A stretch of 11,377 bases of DNA from Bacteroidota bacterium (GTDB taxonomy: Bacteria; Bacteroidota; Bacteroidia; Bacteroidales; VadinHA17), in NCBI GenBank assembly GCA_030631445.1, contig DAOVLD010000034.1, positions 1 to 11,377 of the forward strand, read 5' to 3'. A program made the translations under genes and the position numbers. Positions within the stretch are counted from its first letter, which is position 1. Each line of letters begins with the position of its first letter. Below, piece after piece: positions 4,961-11,292 of this stretch. The notes below the pieces were generated by a model. That model had not been told where the DNA came from. It searched no databases and worked only from the letters and a program-made list of their open reading frames with translations.

Positions 4961-5076
4961 TGTTAACAAAATTTTATGAAAATTTTGATCATTTCGGGAG
5001 TGGCATTTTCTTTTTTTTGACTTTTCGGAGTGGGCTCAAAATTATTGCTTAATAATATTTCAATAATTTACCAGAG

Positions 5077-5098
5077 TGTAAATTCCGGTGATAGTGAT
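5077..5098 (+). repeat. Solo copy of the MITE-like element end
   Basis: These 22 bases match 3109-3130 at 21 positions and are in the same orientation, but no partner arm follows. The aldo/keto reductase gene therefore sits between two like-oriented copies of the same end, about 1.97 kb apart. Confidence 0.7.
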
Positions 5099-5236
5099 TG
5101 ATTATGACAAACATTCAATAAAAATGTGTTAAACAGGGTAAATGTGTTTCAGAGATTTTCAAAAATCATACATCAGACATTTAATTATATACTAAATTTA
5201 ATGTGTAATCAAGTTTATGAATTATACAGGTTAAGC

Positions 5237-5288
5237 GTTTCATAACATCATGTTTTATAACATTAATTATATTTCTGTTTTATAACAT
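5237..5288 (+). promoter_or_regulatory. Three copies of GTTT(T/C)ATAACAT upstream of the hydrogenase operon
   Basis: GTTTCATAACAT (5237-5248), GTTTTATAACAT (5252-5263) and GTTTTATAACAT (5277-5288) start 15 and 25 bp apart, all in the same orientation. They lie 62-113 bp upstream of the candidate -33 element, a common position for activator sites. The surroundings are very AT-rich, so chance contributes. The regulator is unknown. Confidence 0.45.
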
Positions 5289-5349
5289 ATATGAGTTAAA
5301 TTTCATTCTCATTTACCGCTATTTATTACATATCTGATATCATTTTTTG

Positions 5350-5380
5350 TTTGACATGAATTAACATTTTTTTAAATTTA
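5350..5380 (+). promoter_or_regulatory. Candidate Bacteroidota promoter of the hydrogenase operon
   Basis: TTTG (5350-5353) and TAAATTTA (5373-5380, seven of eight bases including the two free positions of TAnnTTTG) are 19 nt apart, the same spacing as in the HU promoter. Transcription would begin near 5387, about 38 nt before the first ATG. An overlapping TTGACA (5351-5356) is followed by TATAAT (5379-5384), but their 22-nt spacing is too long for a classical sigma-70 site. Confidence 0.5.
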
Positions 5381-5424
5381 TAATATAAAATACATTAATC
5401 TATTGTACAAAATTTAACATTAGA

Positions 5425-6426
5425 ATGACACAATATTATCTCATTTCAAAAGAAAATTGGGATAAAATCCTGAATGAACTTTTAGGAAAATATGATGTAT
5501 ATGCACCGGTTGCCGCTGAAGACAATCAGGATTATCGTTTCATTCTCCAGGATGACATTCACCAGATCATCTATAATACACCAAAACCTGCCACACCTCT
5601 GAAAATATTTTTCCTGCCTGTAAAAGAAAATGTTGTTAAAAAGTCAGCTTCTGAAAATCCCAGATTGATTATCGGTTCCCCTTCCTGTGATTTAGCCGGA
5701 TTAGACTTACTAGATAAAATTTATCTCGAAGAACCTTTCGTTGACAAATTTTATCAGCAGCGAAGAGAAAATACCATACTGGTTGGAACCAGTTGCTTTA
5801 GTACCCTTGAACACTGTCATTGTTCATCATACGGTATTAAACCATTCCCTGAAAAAAATCATGATATCTCTTTGTCTGTACTTGACGGGCAGGTTACCCT
5901 GCAAATTAATTCTGATAAAGGGAAAAATTTCTTTAATGAGATTAATCATAACAATTCTTTCGGGGAGGCTGAAAAACAGGAACTGGAAAAAATTGATACT
6001 TTAAGAGTTTCTGTAACAAAAGAGCTTAGCAAAACGAATCAGGGACTCCCCGACTATTCAAAAACAGGAGAATTAATAAAAGACACGAAAAAAGATATCT
6101 GGGAAAAATACGCAAAAACCTGTGTTTCCTGTGGAGCTTGTGCCTCAATTTGCCCCACATGTACCTGTTTCTTATTGATCGACCGACCTGGTTTTGAAAA
6201 GATCAGACAATTGGATGGATGTCAATATCCTGGTTTTGAGCAAGTTGCTGCCGGAGAGGATCCGCTTGAAGAGCGGTTTGTCCGCTTTCGCAACAGGTAT
6301 CTTTGTAAATATGTTTGGAAACCTGAAAAGTATGAATCAATTGCCTGTACAGGTTGTGGGAGGTGCATTGAGGCTTGTATCGGAAATATTAATAAAAATG
6401 AATTGTTTCGCGAACTATTAACCTGA
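5425..6426 (+). CDS. hydB: HydB/AsrA-like iron-sulfur subunit of the hydrogenase diaphorase module
   Basis: A 333-residue cytoplasmic Fe-S protein, related to the beta subunit of soluble archaeal/bacterial sulfhydrogenases and to anaerobic sulfite reductase subunit A. The N-terminal two thirds have the family features: SCDLAGLDLLDK (about 90-101), the RREN stretch, and TSC...CHCSSYG with several conserved Cys. Two ferredoxin motifs follow: C233-C236-C239-C243 (with extra C246 and C248) and C308-C311-C314-C318. It would pass electrons between the flavin subunit encoded 8 bp downstream and the hydrogenase. Length is normal. First gene of the operon. AsrA is the main alternative, but no AsrC sulfite reductase gene is nearby and hydrogenase genes follow, so a diaphorase role is more likely. 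Confidence 0.85.
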   Translation: MTQYYLISKENWDKILNELLGKYDVYAPVAAEDNQDYRFILQDDIHQIIYNTPKPATPLKIFFLPVKENVVKKSASENPRLIIGSPSCDLAGLDLLDKIYLEEPFVDKFYQQRRENTILVGTSCFSTLEHCHCSSYGIKPFPEKNHDISLSVLDGQVTLQINSDKGKNFFNEINHNNSFGEAEKQELEKIDTLRVSVTKELSKTNQGLPDYSKTGELIKDTKKDIWEKYAKTCVSCGACASICPTCTCFLLIDRPGFEKIRQLDGCQYPGFEQVAAGEDPLEERFVRFRNRYLCKYVWKPEKYESIACTGCGRCIEACIGNINKNELFRELLT

Positions 6427-6434
6427 CACATAAA

Positions 6435-7259
6435 ATGCCGGTTACTGAAAATATATATGAACCTGTTAAGGCTAAATTAACCAACATAATTGACGAATCA
6501 CCTCTGATCAAAACTTTAGTCCTGGTCCCGGAAAAAGAATTTTCGTTTAAAACCGGTGAGTTTATTGAACTTACTCTTAACGGAATTGGTGAGGCACCTT
6601 TTACTCCTTCTTCATCCCCTCTGGTAAAAGATAAACTGGAAATAACCGTAATGAAGGCGGGATACGTAACCGGAAAAATCCATCAGCTTAATATTGGAGA
6701 TGTTGTTGGTATCAGGGGACCTTTCGGAAAGGGTTATCCTCTTGAAAAATTCTACGGTAAGGAAGTGTTAATCGTAGGAGGAGGATGTGGCTTTGCTCCT
6801 ATCCGGTCACTACTATACAAACTTATAGCAGAAAAAGAAAAATTTAAAAAAGTAATATTTTGCTACGGCTCAAAAACACCCAAAGATTGTATATATAAAA
6901 CCCTTTTTAAGGAGCTCCGGAACATTGAAAAGTTCCAGGTTCTCAGATCGGTTGACATGGCAGATGAACCTTGGGACGAAACCATAGGTGTTGTTACAGT
7001 GCTGCTCGATCAAATCAAGATTGATATAAATAATTCTCTTGCTATTGTTTGCGGACCTCCCATAATGATGAAGTTTGGAACAATTCGTCTCCTGGAGATG
7101 GGATACCGGGAAACGGATATTTACCTGTCAATGGAAAAAAATATGTCATGCGGACTTGGGAAATGCGGGCATTGCATGTTAGGTGACTATTTGGTTTGTA
7201 AAGATGGACCGGTCTTTACATACAACGAGATAAAAGGATTACCTGATATTTGGCGATAA
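6435..7259 (+). CDS. hydG: HydG/AsrB-like FAD/NAD(P)-binding diaphorase subunit with C-terminal [2Fe-2S]
   Basis: A 274-residue member of the ferredoxin-NADP+ reductase superfamily. Residues 8-100 form the FAD barrel, with GEAPFTPSSSP in place of the classical RxYS and GIRGPFGKGYP closing it. Residues 110-230 form the NAD(P) domain: VLIVGGGCGFAPIRSLL, the CYGS segment and VCGPP. The C-terminus binds a [2Fe-2S] cluster through C239, C244, C247 and C255, as in dihydroorotate dehydrogenase electron-transfer subunits and sulfhydrogenase gamma. It would oxidise or reduce NAD(P)H and exchange electrons with the preceding HydB-like subunit. The coenzyme preference cannot be read from the sequence. 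The symbol refers to sulfhydrogenase gamma, not to the radical-SAM HydG maturase. Confidence 0.88.
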   Translation: MPVTENIYEPVKAKLTNIIDESPLIKTLVLVPEKEFSFKTGEFIELTLNGIGEAPFTPSSSPLVKDKLEITVMKAGYVTGKIHQLNIGDVVGIRGPFGKGYPLEKFYGKEVLIVGGGCGFAPIRSLLYKLIAEKEKFKKVIFCYGSKTPKDCIYKTLFKELRNIEKFQVLRSVDMADEPWDETIGVVTVLLDQIKIDINNSLAIVCGPPIMMKFGTIRLLEMGYRETDIYLSMEKNMSCGLGKCGHCMLGDYLVCKDGPVFTYNEIKGLPDIWR

Positions 7260-7274
7260 TACATAATACAAAAA

Positions 7275-7733
7275 ATGATGGAAATAACCGTTGAATCACT
7301 GAAAAAAATTACATTCTTTAAAGAATTTGATTCCGTAACGATAGAAAAAATACTGAAAATATCCAAGTTACAGGAATTCGATGTTGAAGAAAAAATTTTC
7401 GATGAACACCAGAAACTAATTGATATTTTTGTTTTGCTTGAAGGAAAAGTGATACTAGGGATCAATGTCCCCGGAAAAGGTAAAATCAATTTGGGAACAA
7501 TCCATCCGGGGCAATTATTTTCCTGGTCAGCGCTTTTTCCTCCGTCCATCTCAACTGCGTATGCATTTGCAGATGTTCCTGTTAAAGTTTTGTCGATTAA
7601 AGCTTCAAAAATTCAGGAACTTATAGGTGATAACGATACTTTTGGATATAAGTTTATGAAAATTATTGGACAAACACTTTCGAAAAGACTTAGCGATACC
7701 AGGTTCCAGCTTATAAATATGGCGTCAGTATAG
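7275..7733 (+). CDS. Stand-alone cyclic-nucleotide-binding-like domain protein, no HTH
   Basis: A 152-residue cupin-type cyclic-nucleotide-binding domain (about residues 8-125: KKITFFKEFDS at the start, LLEGKVILG, GQLFSWSAL, VKVLSIKAS), followed by the long C-helix (about 120-145). A CRP/FNR regulator would continue with a helix-turn-helix of about 80 residues, which is absent. The phosphate cassette usually reads GExAL...R-x-A. Here it is FSWSALFPPSISTA, lacking both the Glu and the Arg that hold cAMP, so the ligand may be different or lost. No Cys suited to an Fe-S cluster is seen. Two ATGs (7275, 7278) are adjacent; the first is taken. Its place inside the operon suggests a regulatory or assembly subunit of the complex; this is inference. 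Confidence 0.8.
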   Translation: MMEITVESLKKITFFKEFDSVTIEKILKISKLQEFDVEEKIFDEHQKLIDIFVLLEGKVILGINVPGKGKINLGTIHPGQLFSWSALFPPSISTAYAFADVPVKVLSIKASKIQELIGDNDTFGYKFMKIIGQTLSKRLSDTRFQLINMASV

Positions 7734-7777
7734 TTCGAAATTGTATTCTGAATATGTCTTTACAAGATTAAAATTTT

Positions 7778-8248
7778 ATGAGTAAAAAAATACTTATTGA
7801 TCTGTTGAAATTAAGAGATTATGAGAACTTATTAGCCGAAGGGATTTATAAATCTCCTGATTTCAATAACGAATTTAAGACAATCAGAGAACTTGCAACT
7901 TTTCATTTTACATGCAGAAAATGTGAGGCAGCTCCATGTATTGATGTTTGCCCCGCCGACGCATTAGAAAAAGATGAAAATGGGATCATCAACAGAGCGA
8001 TCAACCTTTGTATCAGATGTAAGTCATGTATCGCCATCTGCCCGTTCGGTACATTAATGGACGACCTTTTTGAGAAAAAACCCAAAAATAATTTTTTCAA
8101 CCTGAAAGATGATGGAGAACTGAAAAAATTTATTGACGCCTGTCCGGGTGACACTGTTACTTTTTATGAAGGAGATGAAGACACGGAAAACAATATATAT
8201 AAGTTAATCGAAAAAGTGTTTGTAAAAGAGTTTATCTGGGAACATTAA
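7778..8248 (+). CDS. Two-cluster [4Fe-4S] ferredoxin-type electron-transfer subunit
   Basis: A 156-residue cytoplasmic protein of the HycB/HydN type, shorter than the usual four-cluster members. The first motif is C46-x2-C49-x4-C54-x3-C58-P and the second is C78-x2-C81-x2-C84-x3-C88-P; an extra Cys lies in DACPGD near the C-terminus. The pairing suggests two [4Fe-4S] clusters with the cross-over ligation usual in such domains. In Ech hydrogenase this bridging position is held by EchF, and in formate hydrogenlyase by HycB/HycF. Here it probably wires the HydBG diaphorase to the NuoB-like subunit. It follows the sensor-like gene by 44 bp and precedes the membrane subunit by 13 bp. Confidence 0.85.
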   Translation: MSKKILIDLLKLRDYENLLAEGIYKSPDFNNEFKTIRELATFHFTCRKCEAAPCIDVCPADALEKDENGIINRAINLCIRCKSCIAICPFGTLMDDLFEKKPKNNFFNLKDDGELKKFIDACPGDTVTFYEGDEDTENNIYKLIEKVFVKEFIWEH

Positions 8249-8261
8249 AAGAAATGTATTC

Positions 8262-9194
8262 ATGCTTAAAGAACTATTTCACTTTCTTATTTATCCGGGC
8301 TTTCTGTTCCTTGCTATAGCAGGAGGATTTTTATCCTGGTTCGACAGGAAAGTCACTGCAATGTTACAATTCCGGAAAGGTCCACCTGTCCTGCAACCAT
8401 TCTTCGATTTTCTGAAACTTCTGCTGGTTAAGGAAACGATCTTACCCGCCAAAGGTTCGAGAATCACTTTTTTGCTTGCTCCTGTTTTTTCGTTATTCGG
8501 AGCTACTGTCGCGGGAATACTTATCTTTCTCCCTTTATTGAATATTAAAACCGGCTTTGCCGGAGATTTAATAGTTATTTTCTACCTGTTAGCTATTCCT
8601 TCCCTGGCTTTCATGATTGGCGCTATGGCTTCTGGTAATCCACTTGCTTCAGTTGGAGCTTCAAGAGAAATGAAGCTTATGATGAGCTACGAACTTACTT
8701 TTCTGCTAGTAATTGCAGGAATAATCATGAAAGCAAATATGAATATCGGACTCTATGATATACTTAATACTCAAAAGGAAACAGGAGCTTTTATAGGTAG
8801 TATTTCAGGAGTACTTCTTTTTATTGCAACTGTTTTTTGTGTACAGGCACAACTCGGACTTGTGCCTTTTGATATGGCTGAAGCCGAAACAGAGATCAAT
8901 CATGGCTCCTTTATTGAATATTCCGGTTCAGTATATGCAATTGTTAAACTTACAAAATATATTATGCTGTTTATCCTTCCTGCTTTTGTTGTAACTGTCT
9001 TTATGGGGGGATTAAGCTGGGAAGGTATAAATATACTGTGGTCTGTTCTTAAAATCCTGTCAGTAGTACTGCTGATAACCCTTATAAGAAATACTAACCC
9101 AAGGGTGAAAATAAAACAAGCCATGAGATACTTCTTTATCTGGATGAATCTCCTGGTTATCATTGCAATTATTCTGATAATTTTTGGACTGTAA
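8262..9194 (+). CDS. NuoH/HycD/EchB-like membrane subunit of group 4 hydrogenase
   Basis: A 310-residue integral membrane protein with about eight hydrophobic helices (near residues 4-26, 65-90, 100-122, 143-158, 178-198, 220-245, 252-270 and 286-310). Family motifs are present: FDRKVTAMLQFRKGP (about 27-41) near the first cytoplasmic loop, ASREMKLMMSYE (about 131-142), and the acidic loop with FDMAEAETEI and EYSG that in complex I faces the quinone cavity and begins the proton path. It anchors the hydrogenase domain to the membrane and links catalysis to ion movement. Overall it looks closer to EchB/HycD than to respiratory NuoH. Its stop overlaps the most upstream possible start of the next gene. 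Confidence 0.92.
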   Translation: MLKELFHFLIYPGFLFLAIAGGFLSWFDRKVTAMLQFRKGPPVLQPFFDFLKLLLVKETILPAKGSRITFLLAPVFSLFGATVAGILIFLPLLNIKTGFAGDLIVIFYLLAIPSLAFMIGAMASGNPLASVGASREMKLMMSYELTFLLVIAGIIMKANMNIGLYDILNTQKETGAFIGSISGVLLFIATVFCVQAQLGLVPFDMAEAETEINHGSFIEYSGSVYAIVKLTKYIMLFILPAFVVTVFMGGLSWEGINILWSVLKILSVVLLITLIRNTNPRVKIKQAMRYFFIWMNLLVIIAIILIIFGL

Positions 9195-9195
9195 A

Positions 9196-9618
9196 TTGTT
9201 AAAATTGGGATTTAAAAGTTATATTTTTAAGAAATCTTTGTGGCTTTTCCACTTTGGCGGTGCCTCATGCAACAATTGCGACATTGAAATACTAGATTGC
9301 CTGACGCCCCGGTACGATGTGGAAAGGTTCGGGATGCTGCTCGTTGGAAGTGTCCGGCATGCTGATGTACTTCTGATTAGCGGTTCAATAAACCAAAAAG
9401 ATAAGGTCAGGTTGCTCGAAATATACAAACAAGCACCTAAGCCAATACTTGTTGTTGCTATCGGAGCATGTAGCTGCACTGGAGGGATCTTTGCCGAAGG
9501 AAATGTCTTTGCCGGGCCAGTAGATAAAATTATTCCTGTTGATGCATACATTCCCGGCTGCCCACCCAAACCGGAAGCAATTCTTGCAGGTATTTTTAAA
9601 CTACTAAAGAAAAAATAA
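9196..9618 (+). CDS. NuoB/HycG/EchC-like small subunit of group 4 [NiFe] hydrogenase
   Basis: A 140-residue subunit that carries the proximal [4Fe-4S] cluster next to the NiFe site. Ligands by family position are C25 and C28 (GGASCNNCDIEI), C92 (IGACSC) and C122 (PGCPPKP). C94, two residues after C92, is an additional Cys. TPRYDVERFG and RHADVLLISG are diagnostic for hydrogenase-type NuoB proteins. No ATG opens the frame. TTG occurs at 9184 (overlapping the previous gene by 11 bp), 9196 and 9205. I favour 9196 because MLKLGFKS resembles Ech-type N-termini and it falls 1 bp after the upstream stop, which suits translational coupling, but 9184 remains possible. Confidence 0.88.
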   Translation: MLKLGFKSYIFKKSLWLFHFGGASCNNCDIEILDCLTPRYDVERFGMLLVGSVRHADVLLISGSINQKDKVRLLEIYKQAPKPILVVAIGACSCTGGIFAEGNVFAGPVDKIIPVDAYIPGCPPKPEAILAGIFKLLKKK

Positions 9619-9625
9619 GGAAATT

Positions 9626-10066
9626 ATGTCGGAAACAGAAAAAATAATAGATAACATAAAAAATAAATTCACACAGGATATTCTTAATACGGAAGTCAAA
9701 AGTAAGAGACGGGCAACAATTACTATTCCCGGTAGTGCCCTGATTAAAATGGCTGATTTTCTATATTCTGATATGAATTTCCGGTTTATTACAGCTTCTG
9801 CCCTGGAATCAGGGAAAGGATTTGAAATATATTATCATTTTTCAAATGATAAGACCGGACTTGTTTTCAATATCCATGTAGTTCTTCCTAAGAATAAACC
9901 TGAAATCGAATCACTTACTTGCTTGTTTGAAGCGGCAAGCTGGATAGAAAGAGAAATGCATGAAATTTTGGGTATTAATTTCCTGAATCATCCAAACCTG
10001 GAAAAACTGATCTCAGAAGGTAATTGGGCTGAAGGCGTATATCCATACAGAAAAGAGCAACAATAA
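9626..10066 (+). CDS. NuoC/EchD-like (30 kDa complex I subunit family) hydrogenase subunit
   Basis: A 146-residue protein of the NuoC family, which packs against the NuoD-like catalytic subunit and has no cofactor. The C-terminal third shows the signature AASWIEREMHEILGI (about 109-123), then the NHPNL segment and WAEGVYPYRKE. The N-terminus (1-30) is a charged helix. It is shorter than respiratory NuoC and close to EchD in size. It begins after a GGAAATT spacer, a weak Shine-Dalgarno, 7 bp after the small-subunit gene. Confidence 0.85.
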   Translation: MSETEKIIDNIKNKFTQDILNTEVKSKRRATITIPGSALIKMADFLYSDMNFRFITASALESGKGFEIYYHFSNDKTGLVFNIHVVLPKNKPEIESLTCLFEAASWIEREMHEILGINFLNHPNLEKLISEGNWAEGVYPYRKEQQ

Positions 10067-10088
10067 ACGATTATTGAAATTTGATTAT

Positions 10089-11282
10089 ATGAGCAAACCA
10101 ACAATCATACCGATAGGACCATACCATCCGTTACAGGCAGAACCTGAACTTTTCAAGCTTTACTGTGATGGTGAAATTGTTAAAGATGTTAAGTGGGAGA
10201 CTGGTTATAACCACAGAGGTATTGAAAAATTAAGCGAATCAAAAACCTTTGACCAGGTGTTCTTTCTTGTCGAACGTATTTGTGGTATTTGCTCCACGTC
10301 TCATCCTTTTGCTTTCGCCAATTGTATGGAAGAGATTGTAAATGTTGAAATACCCGACCGGGCAAAGTATATACGCTCAATTATCGGTGAACTGGAAAGG
10401 ATTCATAGCCATTTGTTATGGGCTGGATTAGCCGGTCACTTCCTGGGTTATAATACTGTGTTTATGTGGGTATGGAAATACCGTGAGCCCGTTCTCGACC
10501 TTTTTGAAATAATCACAGGTAACAGAAACAGCTATGCCATGTTTAAGATCGGAGGTGTACGAAGAGATATTCCCAATAATCTGGTTCCCACGATTCAAAA
10601 AAATCTGGATGCCCTTAAACACAAGCTCGATTTACTGATCGGTGTAGTAATGGACGACCCGGTAATCCATGCACGGACTAAAGGAGTTGGTGTACTTACT
10701 AAACAGGACATAATTAATTTTGCAGCAGTAGGACCTACAGCCAGGGCTTCGGGCGTTGCAATTGATGTACGTCAGGATGATCCATATGCAGCTTATCCGC
10801 TGGTTAACTGGAAGGTAATAACTGCTGAGGAAGGAGATGTATTCGCTAAAGTTGCAGTGCGGTTGCTGGAAATGTATGAATCAGTCTCTATCATTGAACA
10901 GTGCCTCGAAGGTCTGAAGAAAGAAAAAGAAGGAGATATAGAAGTAAAGGTTAAGAATGTACCTGAAGGCATGGGAACAGGTCGTGCAGAAGCACCAAGG
11001 GGAGAAGTTTTCCACTTTGTTACCACAGACGGAGGATATTCACCGGTCAGGCATAAAGTCCGCGCACCCAGTTATACCAATATATCAACTTTTAAAAAAT
11101 CATGTGTCGGACAAACAATTTCGGATGCAACAATTTCCCTGGCTGCCGTGGATCCCTGCTATTGCTGTACAGAAAGAATGGCTATGGTATACGATTATTA
11201 CAATAAAAAACCAATTCTTAGTGGTAAAGACATGATAAAATTGTCACAACAAAAAACAGAAGAACTAAAAAAGAAATTATAA
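10089..11282 (+). CDS. NuoD/HycE/EchE-like catalytic large subunit of group 4 [NiFe] hydrogenase
   Basis: A 397-residue large subunit. Both NiFe-binding pairs are intact: C65-x2-C68 in RICGIC and C357-x2-C360 in DPCYCCTER. True hydrogenases keep these; NuoD of complex I has lost them. So this is a catalytic H2-producing or H2-oxidising enzyme. YNHRGIEK (about 39-46) is a further family motif. After Arg363 a tail of 34 residues remains, similar to the tail removed from HycE during maturation, so proteolytic processing is possible. C359 is an additional Cys within the second motif. I chose ATG 10089 (MSKPTIIPIGPYHP) over an in-frame TTG at 10074, which would sit closer to the upstream gene. Confidence 0.93.
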   Translation: MSKPTIIPIGPYHPLQAEPELFKLYCDGEIVKDVKWETGYNHRGIEKLSESKTFDQVFFLVERICGICSTSHPFAFANCMEEIVNVEIPDRAKYIRSIIGELERIHSHLLWAGLAGHFLGYNTVFMWVWKYREPVLDLFEIITGNRNSYAMFKIGGVRRDIPNNLVPTIQKNLDALKHKLDLLIGVVMDDPVIHARTKGVGVLTKQDIINFAAVGPTARASGVAIDVRQDDPYAAYPLVNWKVITAEEGDVFAKVAVRLLEMYESVSIIEQCLEGLKKEKEGDIEVKVKNVPEGMGTGRAEAPRGEVFHFVTTDGGYSPVRHKVRAPSYTNISTFKKSCVGQTISDATISLAAVDPCYCCTERMAMVYDYYNKKPILSGKDMIKLSQQKTEELKKKL

Positions 11283-11292
11283 GGCTTTAATC

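Larger units (their letters stand above)
4725..5039. mobile_element. Small non-coding element bounded by 19-bp inverted repeats
   Basis: TTGAGTCCACTCCGAAAAG (4725-4743) is the complement of 5021-5039 with one mismatch. A partial extra copy of the end (TTTCGGGAGTGG) lies at 4993-5004. The 315-bp interior has no coding frame of note. It holds a 41-bp tandem duplication (4756-4837), an imperfect long hairpin rich in CACAAAG/CTTTGTG (about 4835-4900) and a perfect palindrome (4943-4960). No target duplication is obvious. It may be a MITE, or a chance nest of intergenic repeats. Confidence 0.5.

Noticed and set aside
5351..5384. Classical TTGACA/TATAAT sigma-70 promoter before the hydrogenase operon
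   Set aside because: The two hexamers are 22 bp apart, too long for that promoter type. The Bacteroidota -33/-7 pair with 19-nt spacing explains the site better.
5425..7259. Anaerobic sulfite reductase (AsrA-AsrB) as the identity of the first two operon genes
   Set aside because: AsrA/B are true relatives, but no siroheme-containing AsrC follows, and the next genes build a group 4 hydrogenase in the same operon.
7187..7549. 120-codon minus-strand frame across the HydG-like/CNB junction
   Set aside because: It is antisense to two convincing genes and has no family features.
8262..11282. Ordinary respiratory complex I (nuo operon)
   Set aside because: The large subunit keeps both NiFe-binding CxxC pairs, which NuoD lacks, and the NuoB- and NuoH-like proteins carry hydrogenase-type motifs.
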